Origin: Chlorobium sp.
GTDB taxonomy: Bacteria > Bacteroidota > Chlorobiia > Chlorobiales > Chlorobiaceae
Direction of reading: 5' to 3'
NCBI GenBank assembly: GCA_005862225.1
Contig: SZXV01000005.1
Span: forward strand, 85,815-149,814
Length of the DNA: 64,000 nucleotides
The notes under the pieces are model-generated. The model searched no databases, was not told the origin of the DNA, and saw only the letters and a list, made by a program, of their open reading frames with translations. Made by a program: the position numbers and the translations under genes. This document shows, piece by piece, positions 18,342 to 29,143 of this stretch; the stretch's first letter is position 1; every line of letters starts with the position of its first letter.

Positions 18342-20408
18342 ATGATTCGAAAAAGTCTGTTTCTCCTTTTGTTTATGGTTGGGAGTGCTTTTCCTCTTAT
18401 AGCGGGAAACAGCAAAACATCCCTTCCTGTTAAAGCTGTGGTGGCCATAAAGCCAACAGCTTCTGAGTTGGAAGCCGCCAAATCTATCAGCCAATATCTT
18501 TTGGAGAACCACTATCGAAAGGTGGCTGTTAATGATTCGCTGTCACAGGAGATATTTAATCGTTATATCGATAATCTTGATGGCAGCAAAAGCTATTTTT
18601 TGGCACATGATATTGAACGTCTTACTCAGTTATATGGAAAAAAGATTGATGACGAATTTCTGGCTGGGAAGGCAACGGCGGGATTCGACATTTATAACCT
18701 TTTCTTAAAGCGAGCGAAAGAAAAAATGCGGTATATGAAAGCCGCTGCTGATACTGTTCATTTCAACTTTTCAACACCAGAAACTCTTGATCTTGATCGC
18801 AAGAGCGACCCGTGGCCAGCAGATGAGCTGCAGCTTACCGATTTATGGAAAAAAGAGCTGAAATATCAGTGGCTCAACCTCAAATATTCCGGAAAAACAA
18901 ATCAGGCGATACGAAAAGAGCTTGGAAAAGGCTTTACAAGCAGGCTTAACCTTTTGAACCGTCAGAAGCCTGATGATGCTTTTCAAGCTTATACGTATGC
19001 GTTGACGACCTCTTTTGATCCTCACACAAGCTATTTCTCGCCAGATGAGTATCAGAACTTCCAGATCGACATGAGTCGTTCACTTGAAGGAATCGGTGCC
19101 AAACTCCAGACAGAAGGGGAGTATACCGTTGTTAATGAGCTCATTCCGGGAGGGCCAGCTTTCAACAGTAATCTTCTGAAAAAGGGTGATAAAATAATCG
19201 GGGTCGGTCAGGGGAAAAAAGAGGAGATTGTTGATGTCTCGGGCTGGAGAATCAATGATGTTGTCAAGCGGATTAGGGGAAAGAAAGGCACCATTGTTCG
19301 CCTGAAAATTCTTCCGGCAAGTCAGGGCGGACGAGGGTCAGCAAAAATTGTCCAACTCTTGCGTGACAAGATCAATTTGCAGGAACAAGCTGCAAAAAAA
19401 AGTATTGTCATGCAGAACAGCTATAAAATAGGCGTTATTACCATCCCGTCATTTTACCTCGATTTTGAAGGTGAGCAGCAGAATACCGGCGATTATAACA
19501 GCACGAGCCGTGATGTTGCCCGTATTCTTGAAGAACTCAAGGCTGAACATGTTGATGGTATTGTTATCGACCTTCGCGACAATGGAGGCGGTTCACTTGA
19601 GGAGTCTGTGAATGTTACCGGTCTGTTTATTCCGAGCGGAGCGGTTGTGCAGATCAGTAATTCAACTGGCGGAAAAACAGTACTCAAAGATGAGGACAGC
19701 CGAGAACAATATGATGGACCACTTGCTGTTCTGGTTAACCGTTACAGCGCATCGGCATCTGAAATTTTTGCTGCCGCCATTCAGGATTACCATCGTGGTG
19801 TTATTATTGGCGAAAGAACTTTTGGCAAAGGTACCGTTCAAAGTCTGATCAAACTTGCAAGGTCATCTTCTGATGCGAGTCGGCATTCCGAACTTGGAGA
19901 GATCAAGCTTACCGTTGCAAAGTTTTACCGGATTTCAGGTGGCAGCACACAGCATAAAGGCGTTGAACCTGAAATTACTATGCCATCACTGATCGATACT
20001 ACAAAGATTGGAGAAGACACCTATTCAAGCAGTCTTCCGTGGAGCACTGTCTCGCCAGCATATTATAAGCCGACGACAGAGATTTCTCCGGAAATGATTA
20101 ACCTGCTGACGCAAAAATTTCAGGAACGATCATTGAAAAATCCTCTTTACCAGAACTATCTCCATGATCTGAATACCCTTGACCAGATCAGGAAGAAAAA
20201 AGCAGTATCTTTACAGGATGCGGAGGTAAAATCAGAAACCGAGACAATAAAACAGATTGAAAAGCGATGGGTTCAGGATCAGGATGCTACAAAAGATCCT
20301 GTTAAAGATGTGCTGCTCAACCAGTCGGCCTCAGTTGTTGCCGATTTGGCAGAGATCAGGAAAGAGCAGGCACAACAAATATCCAAAACGCTTCCTTCTT
20401 TGCGTTAA
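18342..20408 (+). CDS. Prc/Tsp-type C-terminal processing protease, copy 2
   Basis: A second 688-residue S41 protease, same domain order as the preceding gene: signal peptide ([21 protein letters not shown]), helical N-terminal region, PDZ domain and catalytic core with the same dyad motifs ([17 protein letters not shown] and [12 protein letters not shown]). The two copies share long identical stretches such as [20 protein letters not shown] and differ mostly in the N-terminus, the loop after the Lys motif ([13 protein letters not shown] against LVRPFSFFGKSPE) and the C-terminal tail. This is a tandem duplication with both copies kept intact. The stop overlaps the convergent argH stop by 4 bases. 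Confidence 0.93.
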   Translation: MIRKSLFLLLFMVGSAFPLIAGNSKTSLPVKAVVAIKPTASELEAAKSISQYLLENHYRKVAVNDSLSQEIFNRYIDNLDGSKSYFLAHDIERLTQLYGKKIDDEFLAGKATAGFDIYNLFLKRAKEKMRYMKAAADTVHFNFSTPETLDLDRKSDPWPADELQLTDLWKKELKYQWLNLKYSGKTNQAIRKELGKGFTSRLNLLNRQKPDDAFQAYTYALTTSFDPHTSYFSPDEYQNFQIDMSRSLEGIGAKLQTEGEYTVVNELIPGGPAFNSNLLKKGDKIIGVGQGKKEEIVDVSGWRINDVVKRIRGKKGTIVRLKILPASQGGRGSAKIVQLLRDKINLQEQAAKKSIVMQNSYKIGVITIPSFYLDFEGEQQNTGDYNSTSRDVARILEELKAEHVDGIVIDLRDNGGGSLEESVNVTGLFIPSGAVVQISNSTGGKTVLKDEDSREQYDGPLAVLVNRYSASASEIFAAAIQDYHRGVIIGERTFGKGTVQSLIKLARSSSDASRHSELGEIKLTVAKFYRISGGSTQHKGVEPEITMPSLIDTTKIGEDTYSSSLPWSTVSPAYYKPTTEISPEMINLLTQKFQERSLKNPLYQNYLHDLNTLDQIRKKKAVSLQDAEVKSETETIKQIEKRWVQDQDATKDPVKDVLLNQSASVVADLAEIRKEQAQQISKTLPSLR

Positions 20409-21790
20409 AGTTGTTTGCGGGCATTCTCGATTTGAAGAGCAACGGAGTCGAATGAGCAACTTCCGTGAGTCTTTTTTGAGTTCACACTTGCGTCTGCCTT
20501 GAGGCAGTCGTAGATGTCAGCATCAATCACATCGGAGAACTCCCTGAACTTTTCAACAGGAATATGTGGCAGGTTGACTTCAGAAGCGATACTCCATGTG
20601 ACAATTTTTCCGGTAATACGGTGGGCATCACGGAAAGGAATCTGCTTGCGTACCAGATATTCAGCAATTTCTGTGGCAAGGCTGAGGTCCTCTGAAGTCA
20701 GTTTCGCCAGTCGCTCCTCCTTGAGTTTAGTATGCTCAAGTAGTTTTGCAAAGATGGTGACACTGCTGATGGTTGTCTCTGCGCTGTCAAACAGAGGCTG
20801 TTTATCCTCCTGCATATCGCGATTGTAAGAGAGTGGGAGCCCTTTCATGATGGTGAGCATCGCCATCAGATTGCCGTACACCCTGCCCGTTTTACCTCTT
20901 ACCAGCTCGGCAATATCGGCATTTTTCTTTTGCGGCATGAGTGAAGAGCCGGTCGCAAAGGCGTCGCTGATCTCAAGATAACCGAACTCGTAGGAGCTCC
21001 AGAGAATCAGATCCTCGGCAAAGCGCGAGAGGTGCATCATAATGACCGAACAGGCCGAGATGAACTCAATAACGATATCACGATCGCTGACGGCATCTAT
21101 GCTGTTGGCAAACATGTCGTCAAACCCAAGAAGTACCGCCGATCGTTCGGGGTTGAGTGGAAGTGTACTACCAGCAAAAGCGGCAGCGCCAAGAGGGGAG
21201 ATATTCACCCGTTTCATGAGGTCATGCAGACGCTGACGGTCGCGGTTGAACATATTGAAATAAGCCATGTAGTAGTGGCCAGCAGAGATGGGCTGGGCCC
21301 GCTGCAGGTGGGTGTAACCAAATATGATGGTTTTCTGATAGCACTCCGCTTTTTCAACGAGCACGTTCAACATCACTCCAAGGGCATCCTGAAGTTCCGT
21401 TATCTGGCGGCGCAAATAGAGCCTGGTATCCGTTGCAACCTGGTCGTTGCGGCTTCTGCCGGAGTGCAGTTTGCCCGCAGTTGCGCCAATTTTTTCCTTG
21501 AGACGGTTTTCAATAACGGTATGGATATCCTCATCCTCCCAGTGGGGAAGCAGGGCTCCGCTCGACAGCTCCTCCTCAATCTCCCTGAGCCCGGCAATAA
21601 TCTCTCCAGCCTCCGCAACACTGACAATACTCTCTTCGGCAAGCATGGTCACATGGGCAATTGAGCCCTGAATATCTTCACGATAGAGCTTCTTGTCGAC
21701 ATGAACCGATGACGAAAAGAGAAGCGCATCACGGTCAAAAGGCAGTGAAAATCGGCTCTGCCAGAGTAACTCTTTTTTATTGCTGCTCAT
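20405..21790 (-). CDS. argH: Argininosuccinate lyase
   Basis: Catalyses argininosuccinate to arginine and fumarate, the last step of arginine synthesis. The 461-residue protein carries the fumarase/lyase signature [20 protein letters not shown], the [20 protein letters not shown] segment, and [12 protein letters not shown]. It lies 249 bases downstream of argG and is last in the argCJBFRGH order. Its stop overlaps that of the convergent protease gene by 4 bases. Confidence 0.96.
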   Translation of the reverse strand: MSSNKKELLWQSRFSLPFDRDALLFSSSVHVDKKLYREDIQGSIAHVTMLAEESIVSVAEAGEIIAGLREIEEELSSGALLPHWEDEDIHTVIENRLKEKIGATAGKLHSGRSRNDQVATDTRLYLRRQITELQDALGVMLNVLVEKAECYQKTIIFGYTHLQRAQPISAGHYYMAYFNMFNRDRQRLHDLMKRVNISPLGAAAFAGSTLPLNPERSAVLLGFDDMFANSIDAVSDRDIVIEFISACSVIMMHLSRFAEDLILWSSYEFGYLEISDAFATGSSLMPQKKNADIAELVRGKTGRVYGNLMAMLTIMKGLPLSYNRDMQEDKQPLFDSAETTISSVTIFAKLLEHTKLKEERLAKLTSEDLSLATEIAEYLVRKQIPFRDAHRITGKIVTWSIASEVNLPHIPVEKFREFSDVIDADIYDCLKADASVNSKKTHGSCSFDSVALQIENARKQL

Positions 21791-21998
21791 AGGAATATCA
21801 GTTGTTGTGAGAGAGAATCAGCCTCCAAAATAGTAAATTTTGGTTGATGATGTGGATGCTATAAGCAATTTGGTGCGGAGTATTGTGAGCCACATGGAAC
21901 AGTTACCTGAAAAAAGCTGGCGGAGTTCAATTCATTCAGCGGGGAGGTAGTTTCTTCTGCCTGTCGTGCGTCGTGTGACGTTGACGTTTTCCAGCGTA

Positions 21999-22022
21999 CG
22001 CAGGCCTCTTCAATGGCCTGCG
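21999..22022 (-). other. Inverted repeat between argG and argH
   Basis: CGCAGGCC (21999-22006) pairs with GGCCTGCG (22015-22022) around an 8-base loop, 17 bases downstream of the argG stop. On the minus strand it is followed by ACGCTGGAAAACG, without a U-run, so it is not a clear intrinsic terminator. It could stabilise the 3' end of the upstream message or act as a processing site in the unusually long argG-argH gap. Confidence 0.4.
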
Positions 22023-22039
22023 CGACAATTAGCGGGATG

Positions 22040-23242
22040 TTACTTCCCTGAGTGTACCTGGCTGAATGTCTTCAATCCAAGTCCATAGAGGTGAATAAAG
22101 CCAGCCGCTGCCTTGTGGTTGAAGGTATCGGCTTCGGTGTAGGTGGCCAGCTCCTCGTTGTAGAGCGAGTATGGTGAGTTTCTGCCGAGCAGGGAGACTC
22201 CACCCTTGTAGAGTTTCAGGCGAACAAGGCCGGTCACCGGATTCTGCGTCTCGTGCACAAAGGCATCAAGTGCTGTTCTCATTGGCGAGAACCAAGTTCC
22301 GTTGTAGATGATGTTGGCATAATCCTGACTGATGTTCTTCTTGTACTGGAAAACCGATTTTTCGAGGGTAAGGCGTTCCAGTTCACGATGGGCAAAATGG
22401 AGGATGGTTGCTGCTGGAGCTTCATAGATTTCGCGTGACTTGATGCCTACAACGCGGTTCTCAATCATATCGAGCCTTCCGACTCCATTGGCGGCGCCAA
22501 TCTCGTTCAGGCGGATGATCATGTCGAGTCCGCTCATCTTTTTGCCATCAAGAGCAACAGGCACACCTTTTTCAAACTCAATATCAACCACGGCAGGAGT
22601 GTCAGGCGCCTTTTCTGGTGAGGTGGTTATCTGGTACGCATCTTCTGGCGGGGCAACCATCGGATCTTCAAGAACTCCGCACTCAATACTGATTCCCCAG
22701 ATGTTCTCATCAATTGAGTAGGGACTCTTCTTGGTAGCAGAGACCGGAATATTGTGCTCCAGTGCGTAGGCAATTTCAGCCTCTCTTGAGGTGAACTCCC
22801 ACTCACGCAGGGGAGCAAGCACCTTCAGATGTGGTGCCAGTGAGGCAAAGGTAACCTCAAAGCGAACCTGGTCGTTGCCCTTGCCCGTGCAACCGTGGGC
22901 GAGCATGGTGCAATCTTCGGCGAGAGCGACATCAACAAGAGCTTTAGCAAGGAGAGGACGTCCAAGCGCTGTTGCGAGAGGGTACACATCTTCATAGAGC
23001 GCTCCTGCCTTGAGTGCGCGCCAGATATACTGTTCAACAAACTCGTTGCGAAGGTCAACAAACTGGAATTTTGATGCCCCGGTAAAAAGCGCTTTCGATT
23101 CAAGGTTCTCAATTTCTTTCTGCTGCCCAAGGTTGCCGGTAACGGCTACAATTTCAGCATCATACTTGTCTTTCAGCCACTTGATCATGATGGAGGTATC
23201 GAGTCCACCGGAATAGGCTATTGCAATTTTTTCTTTGCTCAT
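22040..23242 (-). CDS. argG: Argininosuccinate synthase
   Basis: Joins citrulline and aspartate with ATP to argininosuccinate. The 400-residue protein starts [20 protein letters not shown], with the PP-loop SGGLDTS, followed by [15 protein letters not shown], the typical [11 protein letters not shown] segment and GRNSPYSLY near the C-terminus. Length is normal. It is 16 bases behind argR in the operon. Confidence 0.96.
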   Translation of the reverse strand: MSKEKIAIAYSGGLDTSIMIKWLKDKYDAEIVAVTGNLGQQKEIENLESKALFTGASKFQFVDLRNEFVEQYIWRALKAGALYEDVYPLATALGRPLLAKALVDVALAEDCTMLAHGCTGKGNDQVRFEVTFASLAPHLKVLAPLREWEFTSREAEIAYALEHNIPVSATKKSPYSIDENIWGISIECGVLEDPMVAPPEDAYQITTSPEKAPDTPAVVDIEFEKGVPVALDGKKMSGLDMIIRLNEIGAANGVGRLDMIENRVVGIKSREIYEAPAATILHFAHRELERLTLEKSVFQYKKNISQDYANIIYNGTWFSPMRTALDAFVHETQNPVTGLVRLKLYKGGVSLLGRNSPYSLYNEELATYTEADTFNHKAAAGFIHLYGLGLKTFSQVHSGK

Positions 23243-23258
23243 GTGTTGTAATGAATTA

Positions 23259-23705
23259 TCAGTTTTTAGAAAGATTGCTATGAATATATGATATCAAAGC
23301 GGAAATGTTACGCACCGAAGAGGGAATGACCAGCACCGTATCATCTCCCGCTATGGTGCCCAAAACGAGAGGACTTCTCAACTGATCAAGCCAGGAGCCG
23401 ACACCGTGCGCCCTGCCAGGAAGGGTTCTGATAATGACGGTGGTTTCATTGGCGTTGACGGCAAGGACTTCAATGCCTACAAGGCCCTTGATAATCTTCT
23501 CGGTGTTCTCATCAGGAACCACCATTCTGAAGCTTCCGTTTATTCTGGCACGGGTAATGCCAAGTTCGGCGCAGTCACGAGACAGGGTAGCCTGCGCCAC
23601 AATCATACCTGAATCCCTGAGAAGCAGCAGAAGATCGTGCTGATGTTCAACGGTATGCTGTCGAAGAATTTCTTTGATTTTCAGTTGTCGAGCATGCTTG
23701 TTCAT
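23259..23705 (-). CDS. argR: Arginine repressor
   Basis: ArgR binds ARG boxes with arginine as co-repressor. The 148-residue protein has the N-terminal winged helix ([34 protein letters not shown]) and the C-terminal hexamerisation and arginine-binding domain with [18 protein letters not shown] sequence ([15 protein letters not shown]). Lying inside the operon between argF and argG, it probably controls its own operon. Spacing is 14 bases from argF and 16 to argG. Confidence 0.93.
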   Translation of the reverse strand: MNKHARQLKIKEILRQHTVEHQHDLLLLLRDSGMIVAQATLSRDCAELGITRARINGSFRMVVPDENTEKIIKGLVGIEVLAVNANETTVIIRTLPGRAHGVGSWLDQLRSPLVLGTIAGDDTVLVIPSSVRNISALISYIHSNLSKN

Positions 23706-23719
23706 GACACATCCATCCT

Positions 23720-24736
23720 TCAGGCCTTGATTTTTTTCGCAGCATTCAGCAGGCGGTGGGTCAGGTGAAATTTCCTGTACTCTTCATGGTTCAGCAGTTT
23801 GACCAGCAGCGCTTTCTGAACATGAAGACGGTTTTCAGCCTCATCAATGATGATCGATTGGGGACCATCCATAACCTCAGCGCTAATCTCCTCACCCCGG
23901 TGTGCAGGCATGCAGTGCATGACAACCGCTTCTGGTTTTGCCTCGGCAAGTAAAGCACTGTTAATCTGAAAAGGTTTAAAAATCCTGAACCGTTCTGCAA
24001 CCTCCTCTTCCTGCCCCATGCTGGTCCAGACATCCGTATAGAGAACATCAGCATTGGCAGCCGCCTCTTTTGGATCATGCATAATCTCAATCTTGCTGAT
24101 CCCTTTTTCCCTTGCCGCTTTCAGCAGCTCCTGATTTGGCGTATACCCTTCTGGACAGGCAATGACAAAATGAAAGGGGAGAAGTCCGGCCAGTTCAACC
24201 CATGAATTGGCAACATTGTTACCGTCACCCACAAAAACGATCTTGATTCCTTCCTTCCAGATTGATTTTTCGTAGAGCGTAAACGCATCGGCAAGGACCT
24301 GGCAGGGATGCGACAGATCGGTCAACGCATTGATAACCGGAATTGAAGAGTGTTCTGCAAGCCCTTCTATAACAGCATGATCATGCAGACGGGCAACAAT
24401 GGCATCATTGTACCGTGACAGCAGTGTTGCGATATCTTGTACCGATTCGCGAGACCCGAGACCGATTGACTGACCATCAAGGTTTATTGTATATCCTCCA
24501 AGCTCGTGAATGCCAAGTTCAAAGGAGACTCTTGTTCTGAGTGACGGTTTGCTGAAAATCATGGCGACGGTTTTATCGCGCAAAGGCAGAAAACCTTTTT
24601 CCGCAGCATTTCCTTTTCTCTTTTTCTTGACAAAGAGGGAGTAATCAAATAACTCAATAATTTTGTTGGCATCAAGCGCTGAAAAGCCGAGAAAATCACG
24701 TTTTGCTGTGGCTATATTGGTTTGAACGACTTCCAT
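23720..24736 (-). CDS. argF: Ornithine carbamoyltransferase
   Basis: Transfers carbamoyl phosphate to ornithine, giving citrulline. The 338-residue protein has the carbamoyl-phosphate site FSKPSLRTRVSFELG (SxRTR), HPCQVLADA, the ornithine-binding YTDVWTSMGQE loop, and HCMPAHRGEEIS in place of the more common HCLP. It starts 4 bases after argB stops. Confidence 0.94.
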   Translation of the reverse strand: MEVVQTNIATAKRDFLGFSALDANKIIELFDYSLFVKKKRKGNAAEKGFLPLRDKTVAMIFSKPSLRTRVSFELGIHELGGYTINLDGQSIGLGSRESVQDIATLLSRYNDAIVARLHDHAVIEGLAEHSSIPVINALTDLSHPCQVLADAFTLYEKSIWKEGIKIVFVGDGNNVANSWVELAGLLPFHFVIACPEGYTPNQELLKAAREKGISKIEIMHDPKEAAANADVLYTDVWTSMGQEEEVAERFRIFKPFQINSALLAEAKPEAVVMHCMPAHRGEEISAEVMDGPQSIIIDEAENRLHVQKALLVKLLNHEEYRKFHLTHRLLNAAKKIKA

Positions 24737-24740
24737 TCCT

Positions 24741-25655
24741 TTACCTGTTTAAGGGTTGATCACTCTCCTGCTCTCCAATAAACTGGGTGCCGACCCCTTC
24801 ATGCGTGAATATTTCAAGCAAGAGAGAGTGTGTTGATTTTCCGTCAATAAGATGAATTTTCCCGACTCCTCCGTCAAGGGTATTGAATGCGGAAAGAACT
24901 TTCGGAATCATTCCGCCAGAAATAATTCCTTGTTCAATAAAGTCAGCGGCTTCGGCCTTGCAGATGGTTTTCAGGATTCTTTTGCCGACATGAATTCCTT
25001 CGACATCACTGACGTAGATGAGCTTTTCAGCTTTCAGGGCAATAGCGATACTGCTTGCCGCATCATCAGCATTGATATTGTAGATGTTGCCTTTGTCATC
25101 AAAGCCGATGGGAGCTATGACAGGAATAAGTCCTGCCTGGCAGAGAAGGTCAATATAATCGGTGTTGATCTGCTCAACTTCTCCGACAAGACCAAGGATT
25201 TCAGCATTCGGGTGGGGAAGAGCTTTGACGGTATCGGCGTCAAGACCACTGACACCGACTGCTTTGCCTCCATGCTGGCTGATGAGTTGAACAATATCCT
25301 GGTTAACTTTTCCGGCAAGGGTCATCTGGATAACTGAGACCATCTCCTTGTCAGTGACTCGCCGGCCTTGAAGAAAAAGAGACGTCAGCCCAAGTTTTTC
25401 AGCAGTTTTGGTTATGGCGTCACCTCCACCATGCACCAGAACAATCTTTATGCCAACTTTGCGAAGAAGGGTAACATTCTGGGCAAACATGTTTTTAAGG
25501 CAGGCATCCTTCATTGCTGCACCGCCATATTTAATCACAAAGGTTTTTCCTTCGAACTGGCGGATATAGGGTAATGCTTCAATAAGCACCTGCCCGATAG
25601 CTGCCTGAGGGGCTTTTCTTGCTGATTTTATTTCACTGTGCTCTGCATGGTCCAT
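24741..25655 (-). CDS. argB: Acetylglutamate kinase
   Basis: Phosphorylates N-acetylglutamate. With the ATG at 25655 ([10 protein letters not shown]) the protein has 304 residues, normal for the family, and leaves a 37-base gap to argJ; a further in-frame ATG at 25724 would overlap argJ by 32 bases. Motifs seen: [42 protein letters not shown], and [19 protein letters not shown]. Whether it is arginine-inhibited cannot be read with confidence, though the N-terminal extension before the kinase core is compatible with the arginine-sensitive type. Confidence 0.93.
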   Translation of the reverse strand: MDHAEHSEIKSARKAPQAAIGQVLIEALPYIRQFEGKTFVIKYGGAAMKDACLKNMFAQNVTLLRKVGIKIVLVHGGGDAITKTAEKLGLTSLFLQGRRVTDKEMVSVIQMTLAGKVNQDIVQLISQHGGKAVGVSGLDADTVKALPHPNAEILGLVGEVEQINTDYIDLLCQAGLIPVIAPIGFDDKGNIYNINADDAASSIAIALKAEKLIYVSDVEGIHVGKRILKTICKAEAADFIEQGIISGGMIPKVLSAFNTLDGGVGKIHLIDGKSTHSLLLEIFTHEGVGTQFIGEQESDQPLNR

Positions 25656-25692
25656 TGCGGGGAAATTGCTTTTTAAAATGTTAATGGAAGTA

Positions 25693-26982
25693 TCAGCTTC
25701 TGTAGCTTCCGTTGATATCGACATACTCTTTGCTCAGGTCGCAGCTCCAGATGGTAGCTTCTCCCGTCCCGTTGCCAAGTCGCAGGGTTATGGTGTAGGA
25801 CTCTTTTGCCAGTATTGCACTTGCCGCCTCTTCAGAGAAATCGGCAACCATGCCAGGTTTCAGAATGGAGAGATCATTGAAGTGAAGTTCCAGATCCTCC
25901 TGGTTGAAGATTGCGCCTGAACGGCCTGCTGCGGCAATGATTCTCCCCCAGTTGGCATCCTCGCCATGAATGGCCGTTTTGACAAGACTTGATTGCGCTA
26001 TGGTTCTTGCTGCCCGCTCTGCGTCACGCTCATCGGCGGCTCCTTTGACGGTGATTTCGACAAGTTTTGTAGCACCTTCTCCGTCAATGACGATAAGTTT
26101 GGCCAGAAAAGTCATCACCGCTTCGAGAGCGTTATAAAACAGCGCACAATCGCTGCTGTTGTCGCTCTTGATTTCCGGACCAGACCCACTGGCGACAATG
26201 GCAACCATGTCGTTGGTGCTGGTATCGCCGTCAACTGTAATAGCGTTGAAGCTTTTGCGATTGGCCCTTTCCAGTGCTGTATGAAGAAGTGCCGGTTCGA
26301 TTAAAGCGTCAGTGGCAAGAAAGGCCAGCATGGTCGCCATATCAGGGCAAATCATGCCTGAACCTTTGGCGATGCCGCTCAGACGGATAGTACCGCCCGA
26401 AAGCTCAAGCTCAAGGGTAAAAAATTTGGGGAAAGTATCTGTGGTCATGATGGCACTGGCTGCATCAAGGACTGACTGCCGCTGCATGGTTGCGGCAAGT
26501 GAGGAGATTCCGGCACGAACCTTTTCCATCGGTAAAAGCTGACCGATCACTCCTGTCGAGGCAACAAGCACCTCTTTGGGATTGATTGAAAGCTCCTGAG
26601 CTACTGCTTCAGCCATGGCACGGGCGTCTTCCAGGCCCTTGCTGCCGGTGGCGGCATTTGCATTCCCGCTGTTGCAGACAATGGCGCGAATAGATGATGG
26701 GGAGAAAGCAAGATGCTCTCGTGAAAGTGTTATCGGTGCCGCAACACAGAGGTTTCGGGTGAAGAGGGCTGCTGCGGTGGCGGGGCCTTCTGTCGCAAGC
26801 AGCATCAGATCTTTCCTGTTGCTGTATTTAATATTAGCCGAAACAGCTCCTGCTGAAAAACCTTTTGGCCAGAAATCTTGCGTGCCATCCGAGTCTGCCG
26901 TCATCGGCTTGACCGATGATGGCCATAGGGTTGTGGCAGAAAGTTGATGGATGACTTTAAGCCCCTTGCAGAGTTTTTCCAA
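25693..26982 (-). CDS. argJ: Bifunctional glutamate N-acetyltransferase (ornithine acetyltransferase)
   Basis: ArgJ recycles the acetyl group from N-acetylornithine to glutamate and in bifunctional forms also uses acetyl-CoA. The pro-protein self-cleaves before the Thr in [12 protein letters not shown], which is present. Other motifs are [17 protein letters not shown] at the N-terminus, [22 protein letters not shown] and the C-terminal GANWGRII-type sequence [15 protein letters not shown]. The frame given starts at TTG (26982), 29 bases after argC; an ATG at 26904 gives a 403-residue protein and may be the true start. Circular arginine synthesis is implied because no argA or argE lies in the cluster. 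Confidence 0.93.
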   Translation of the reverse strand: MEKLCKGLKVIHQLSATTLWPSSVKPMTADSDGTQDFWPKGFSAGAVSANIKYSNRKDLMLLATEGPATAAALFTRNLCVAAPITLSREHLAFSPSSIRAIVCNSGNANAATGSKGLEDARAMAEAVAQELSINPKEVLVASTGVIGQLLPMEKVRAGISSLAATMQRQSVLDAASAIMTTDTFPKFFTLELELSGGTIRLSGIAKGSGMICPDMATMLAFLATDALIEPALLHTALERANRKSFNAITVDGDTSTNDMVAIVASGSGPEIKSDNSSDCALFYNALEAVMTFLAKLIVIDGEGATKLVEITVKGAADERDAERAARTIAQSSLVKTAIHGEDANWGRIIAAAGRSGAIFNQEDLELHFNDLSILKPGMVADFSEEAASAILAKESYTITLRLGNGTGEATIWSCDLSKEYVDINGSYRS

Positions 26983-27011
26983 TGCAGTGTACTTCTTTTA
27001 ATTTTAATGAA

Positions 27012-28043
27012 TTATATAAGTCCCGTTCTTTCATCAAGCCCGAGCATGAGATTCATGTTCTGTATCGCCTGGCCGGCAGCACCTTTGAGAAGATTGTCAA
27101 GGGCGGTAACAATCAGCAGTGAACCGTTTGCTGTTACCCTGGCAAGGTGCACATCACAATAATTGGTATTGACGACATGCTTTATCTCAGTCATGGTGTC
27201 ACGCACCCGTACAAAAGGAGCGTGCTTATAAAAGCTGCGATAAAGCTCCATTATCTTTTCTGCATCAACCGGATTTTCCAGATTCACATTAAGGATGCTG
27301 TAGATACCCCTGACCAGTGAGCCAATCATTGGCGTAAAACTGAAATCAAAGGAGGGATCGGTTGCGGAGGTTCCCAGTGCCTGCATGATTTCAGGAGTGT
27401 GCTGATGAATCCCAACCTTGTATGCCCTGATATTTTCACTCATCTCTGAAAAAGAAAGTTCAATCTTGCTACTGCGTCCAGCGCCTGAAATACCTGAGGT
27501 GGAGGTGCAATTGACAGACCGAACCTTGAGTGAGCGGTCTCTTCCATGAAAAAGGGGAGCGAGCCCTAAAATAATGCTGGTTGCATAGCAGCCGGGATTA
27601 CTGATGGCAGTTTCTTTGAGGATTGTGTCATGGTAAAGTTCAGGCATGCCGTATGTCAACACAGCATCAGGTGATTTTACCTGTTTATAGAACTCTTTAT
27701 GCTCTTCTGGATCTTTAAGCCTGAAATCACCGGAAAGATCAATCACCATTTTCCCGGCATGAACAAGAGATGGGAGGAGCTGGAGTGCCTCGCCATGAGG
27801 AAGCGCAAGAAAATAGATATCGCTCTCTGTTTCCCCGGAATATTGTTTATAGACCTTATCGCAGCCAAGAGCAGGGTAGATATCTGACACACTGTTGCCG
27901 ACCTGTGAAAAGGCATACAGCTCCTGAAGTTGAACCTGTTGATGACGAAGCAGCAACTTTGTTAATTCGGCTCCGGAATAACCGGAAGCTCCGATTATCG
28001 ATACTGAATATTTTTTCAAACTCTCTGTCACAGGTGACGTCAT
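27012..28043 (-). CDS. argC: N-acetyl-gamma-glutamyl-phosphate reductase
   Basis: NADPH-dependent reduction of N-acetylglutamyl phosphate. The 343-residue protein shows the nucleotide motif [16 protein letters not shown], the catalytic Cys in [14 protein letters not shown], and [14 protein letters not shown]. It is the first gene of the arginine operon, so the regulatory region is expected just upstream (28044-28230), shared with a divergent lipoprotein gene. Confidence 0.95.
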   Translation of the reverse strand: MTSPVTESLKKYSVSIIGASGYSGAELTKLLLRHQQVQLQELYAFSQVGNSVSDIYPALGCDKVYKQYSGETESDIYFLALPHGEALQLLPSLVHAGKMVIDLSGDFRLKDPEEHKEFYKQVKSPDAVLTYGMPELYHDTILKETAISNPGCYATSIILGLAPLFHGRDRSLKVRSVNCTSTSGISGAGRSSKIELSFSEMSENIRAYKVGIHQHTPEIMQALGTSATDPSFDFSFTPMIGSLVRGIYSILNVNLENPVDAEKIMELYRSFYKHAPFVRVRDTMTEIKHVVNTNYCDVHLARVTANGSLLIVTALDNLLKGAAGQAIQNMNLMLGLDERTGLI

Positions 28044-28161
28044 TTCAGGAATATGCTTATGCAGAAATTTTCAGAAAAAAGGATATAATTGAATCATCTC
28101 AAATGAGATGCACAATATGTTCAAGGTAACTGAATGGTGATTATTTTATTGTGCCGTATCC

Positions 28162-28180
28162 TGAATTATTGAATAAATAT
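28162..28180. promoter_or_regulatory. Possible ARG-box half-site pair upstream of argC
   Basis: The AT-rich sequence CTGAATTATTGAATAAATA, about 120 bases upstream of argC, contains two direct TGAAT elements, a half-site typical of ArgR boxes, but it is not a good full palindrome. An ArgR gene lies in the operon, which makes a nearby operator likely. The exact site is a guess. Confidence 0.2.
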
Positions 28181-28245
28181 CCATTGAGGCGCAAATATTA
28201 AGCTTTTTTACCGTAATCCGCAACAAACTTATGGTCTTTCTGAAC

Positions 28246-29139
28246 ATGTCGCGTCATAGAAAAGGTCTCAAGATTATTAACCTCTTGTTGTTGCTTTTTC
28301 CGATCATTTTTTTGCTTCATTGCACCCAGCCTCCGGCTGACGACACAGCCCGTAGCGGCCAGATGAGTATTGCTGTCGATCGGCAGTTTGAAGGTATCAT
28401 TGGGAGTGAGGTAACGATGTTCCACAGTTATTATCCTGATGCTTATATCAGCCTCATGGCAGTCAGTCCAAACAAAAGTCTCAAACTTCTTCTGAATCAC
28501 AAGGTGAGAGCGGCTTTGATTGGCGGTGAACCTGAGGTTGCTGAAGATTCGCTTGTGGTAGCAATGAAATCAACGCTTCGACGAGAACCCATCGCCCGTG
28601 ACGCAATGATATGCATTGTGAATGTGGCCAACCCTGCCAAACAAATTTCTCTTGTGGACATCAAGGACTTATTTATTGGAAAAGGCAAAAGCGGCTTGAT
28701 TCCTCTTGTAACCGCAGATGATCTCCGCCTTCATTCTCTTTTAGCCGCTAAAACAGGCGGAAAAAGATCGGATTTAAGTGCATGGGCTTGCAGCAGCGAT
28801 GAAGAGCTGATGAGCCGGGTTTCTGCCGACAAAAAGGCCGTTGGACTGCTTTTTCGTTCATCGTTCCATAAGGTCAGCCAAAACAAAAAGGGGCACTATT
28901 CCATCAAAATCCTGCCTGTTGCCAAAGAGGAGAGTAATGTTTCCGCATCTTTGCCTACACAGCAAAATATCTTCGATGGGAGCTATCCTCTTGTTACGAC
29001 CGTTTACTATGTATATTATCCCGGTGATGCACTTGCCGCAGGCTTTGGCGCATGGCTCGGAAGTGAGGGACAGAAAGCATTTGAAAGAAGTGATCTGGCC
29101 CCGTTCAAGCTTGTTGAAAGGACTATTACGTTAAAATAA
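28246..29139 (+). CDS. PstS-like (phosphate-type) periplasmic binding lipoprotein
   Basis: A 297-residue substrate-binding protein. The N-terminus MSRHRKGLKIINLLLLLFP ends in a lipobox LLHC, so it should be a lipoprotein. The body has features of the PstS/phosphate-binding group: IAVDRQFEGIIGSEVTMF, ALIGGEPEVAEDSL, DAMICIVNVANPAKQISL, DIKDLFIGK, and a C-terminal GAWLGSEGQKAFERSDL. No Pst ABC genes lie near. It is followed after 4 bases by a membrane diguanylate cyclase, so it may be the ligand-binding partner of that enzyme, as inference. ATG at 28246 is preferred to the ATG at 28231 for the signal peptide. Confidence 0.78.
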   Translation: MSRHRKGLKIINLLLLLFPIIFLLHCTQPPADDTARSGQMSIAVDRQFEGIIGSEVTMFHSYYPDAYISLMAVSPNKSLKLLLNHKVRAALIGGEPEVAEDSLVVAMKSTLRREPIARDAMICIVNVANPAKQISLVDIKDLFIGKGKSGLIPLVTADDLRLHSLLAAKTGGKRSDLSAWACSSDEELMSRVSADKKAVGLLFRSSFHKVSQNKKGHYSIKILPVAKEESNVSASLPTQQNIFDGSYPLVTTVYYVYYPGDALAAGFGAWLGSEGQKAFERSDLAPFKLVERTITLK

Positions 29140-29143
29140 CTCT

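Noticed and set aside
21032..21664. A 210-residue plus-strand frame antisense to argH
   Set aside because: argH is conserved through this whole stretch, including its signature; the opposite frame has no family features.
24852..25337. A 161-residue plus-strand frame antisense to argB
   Set aside because: Shadow of argB; no start context and no motif.
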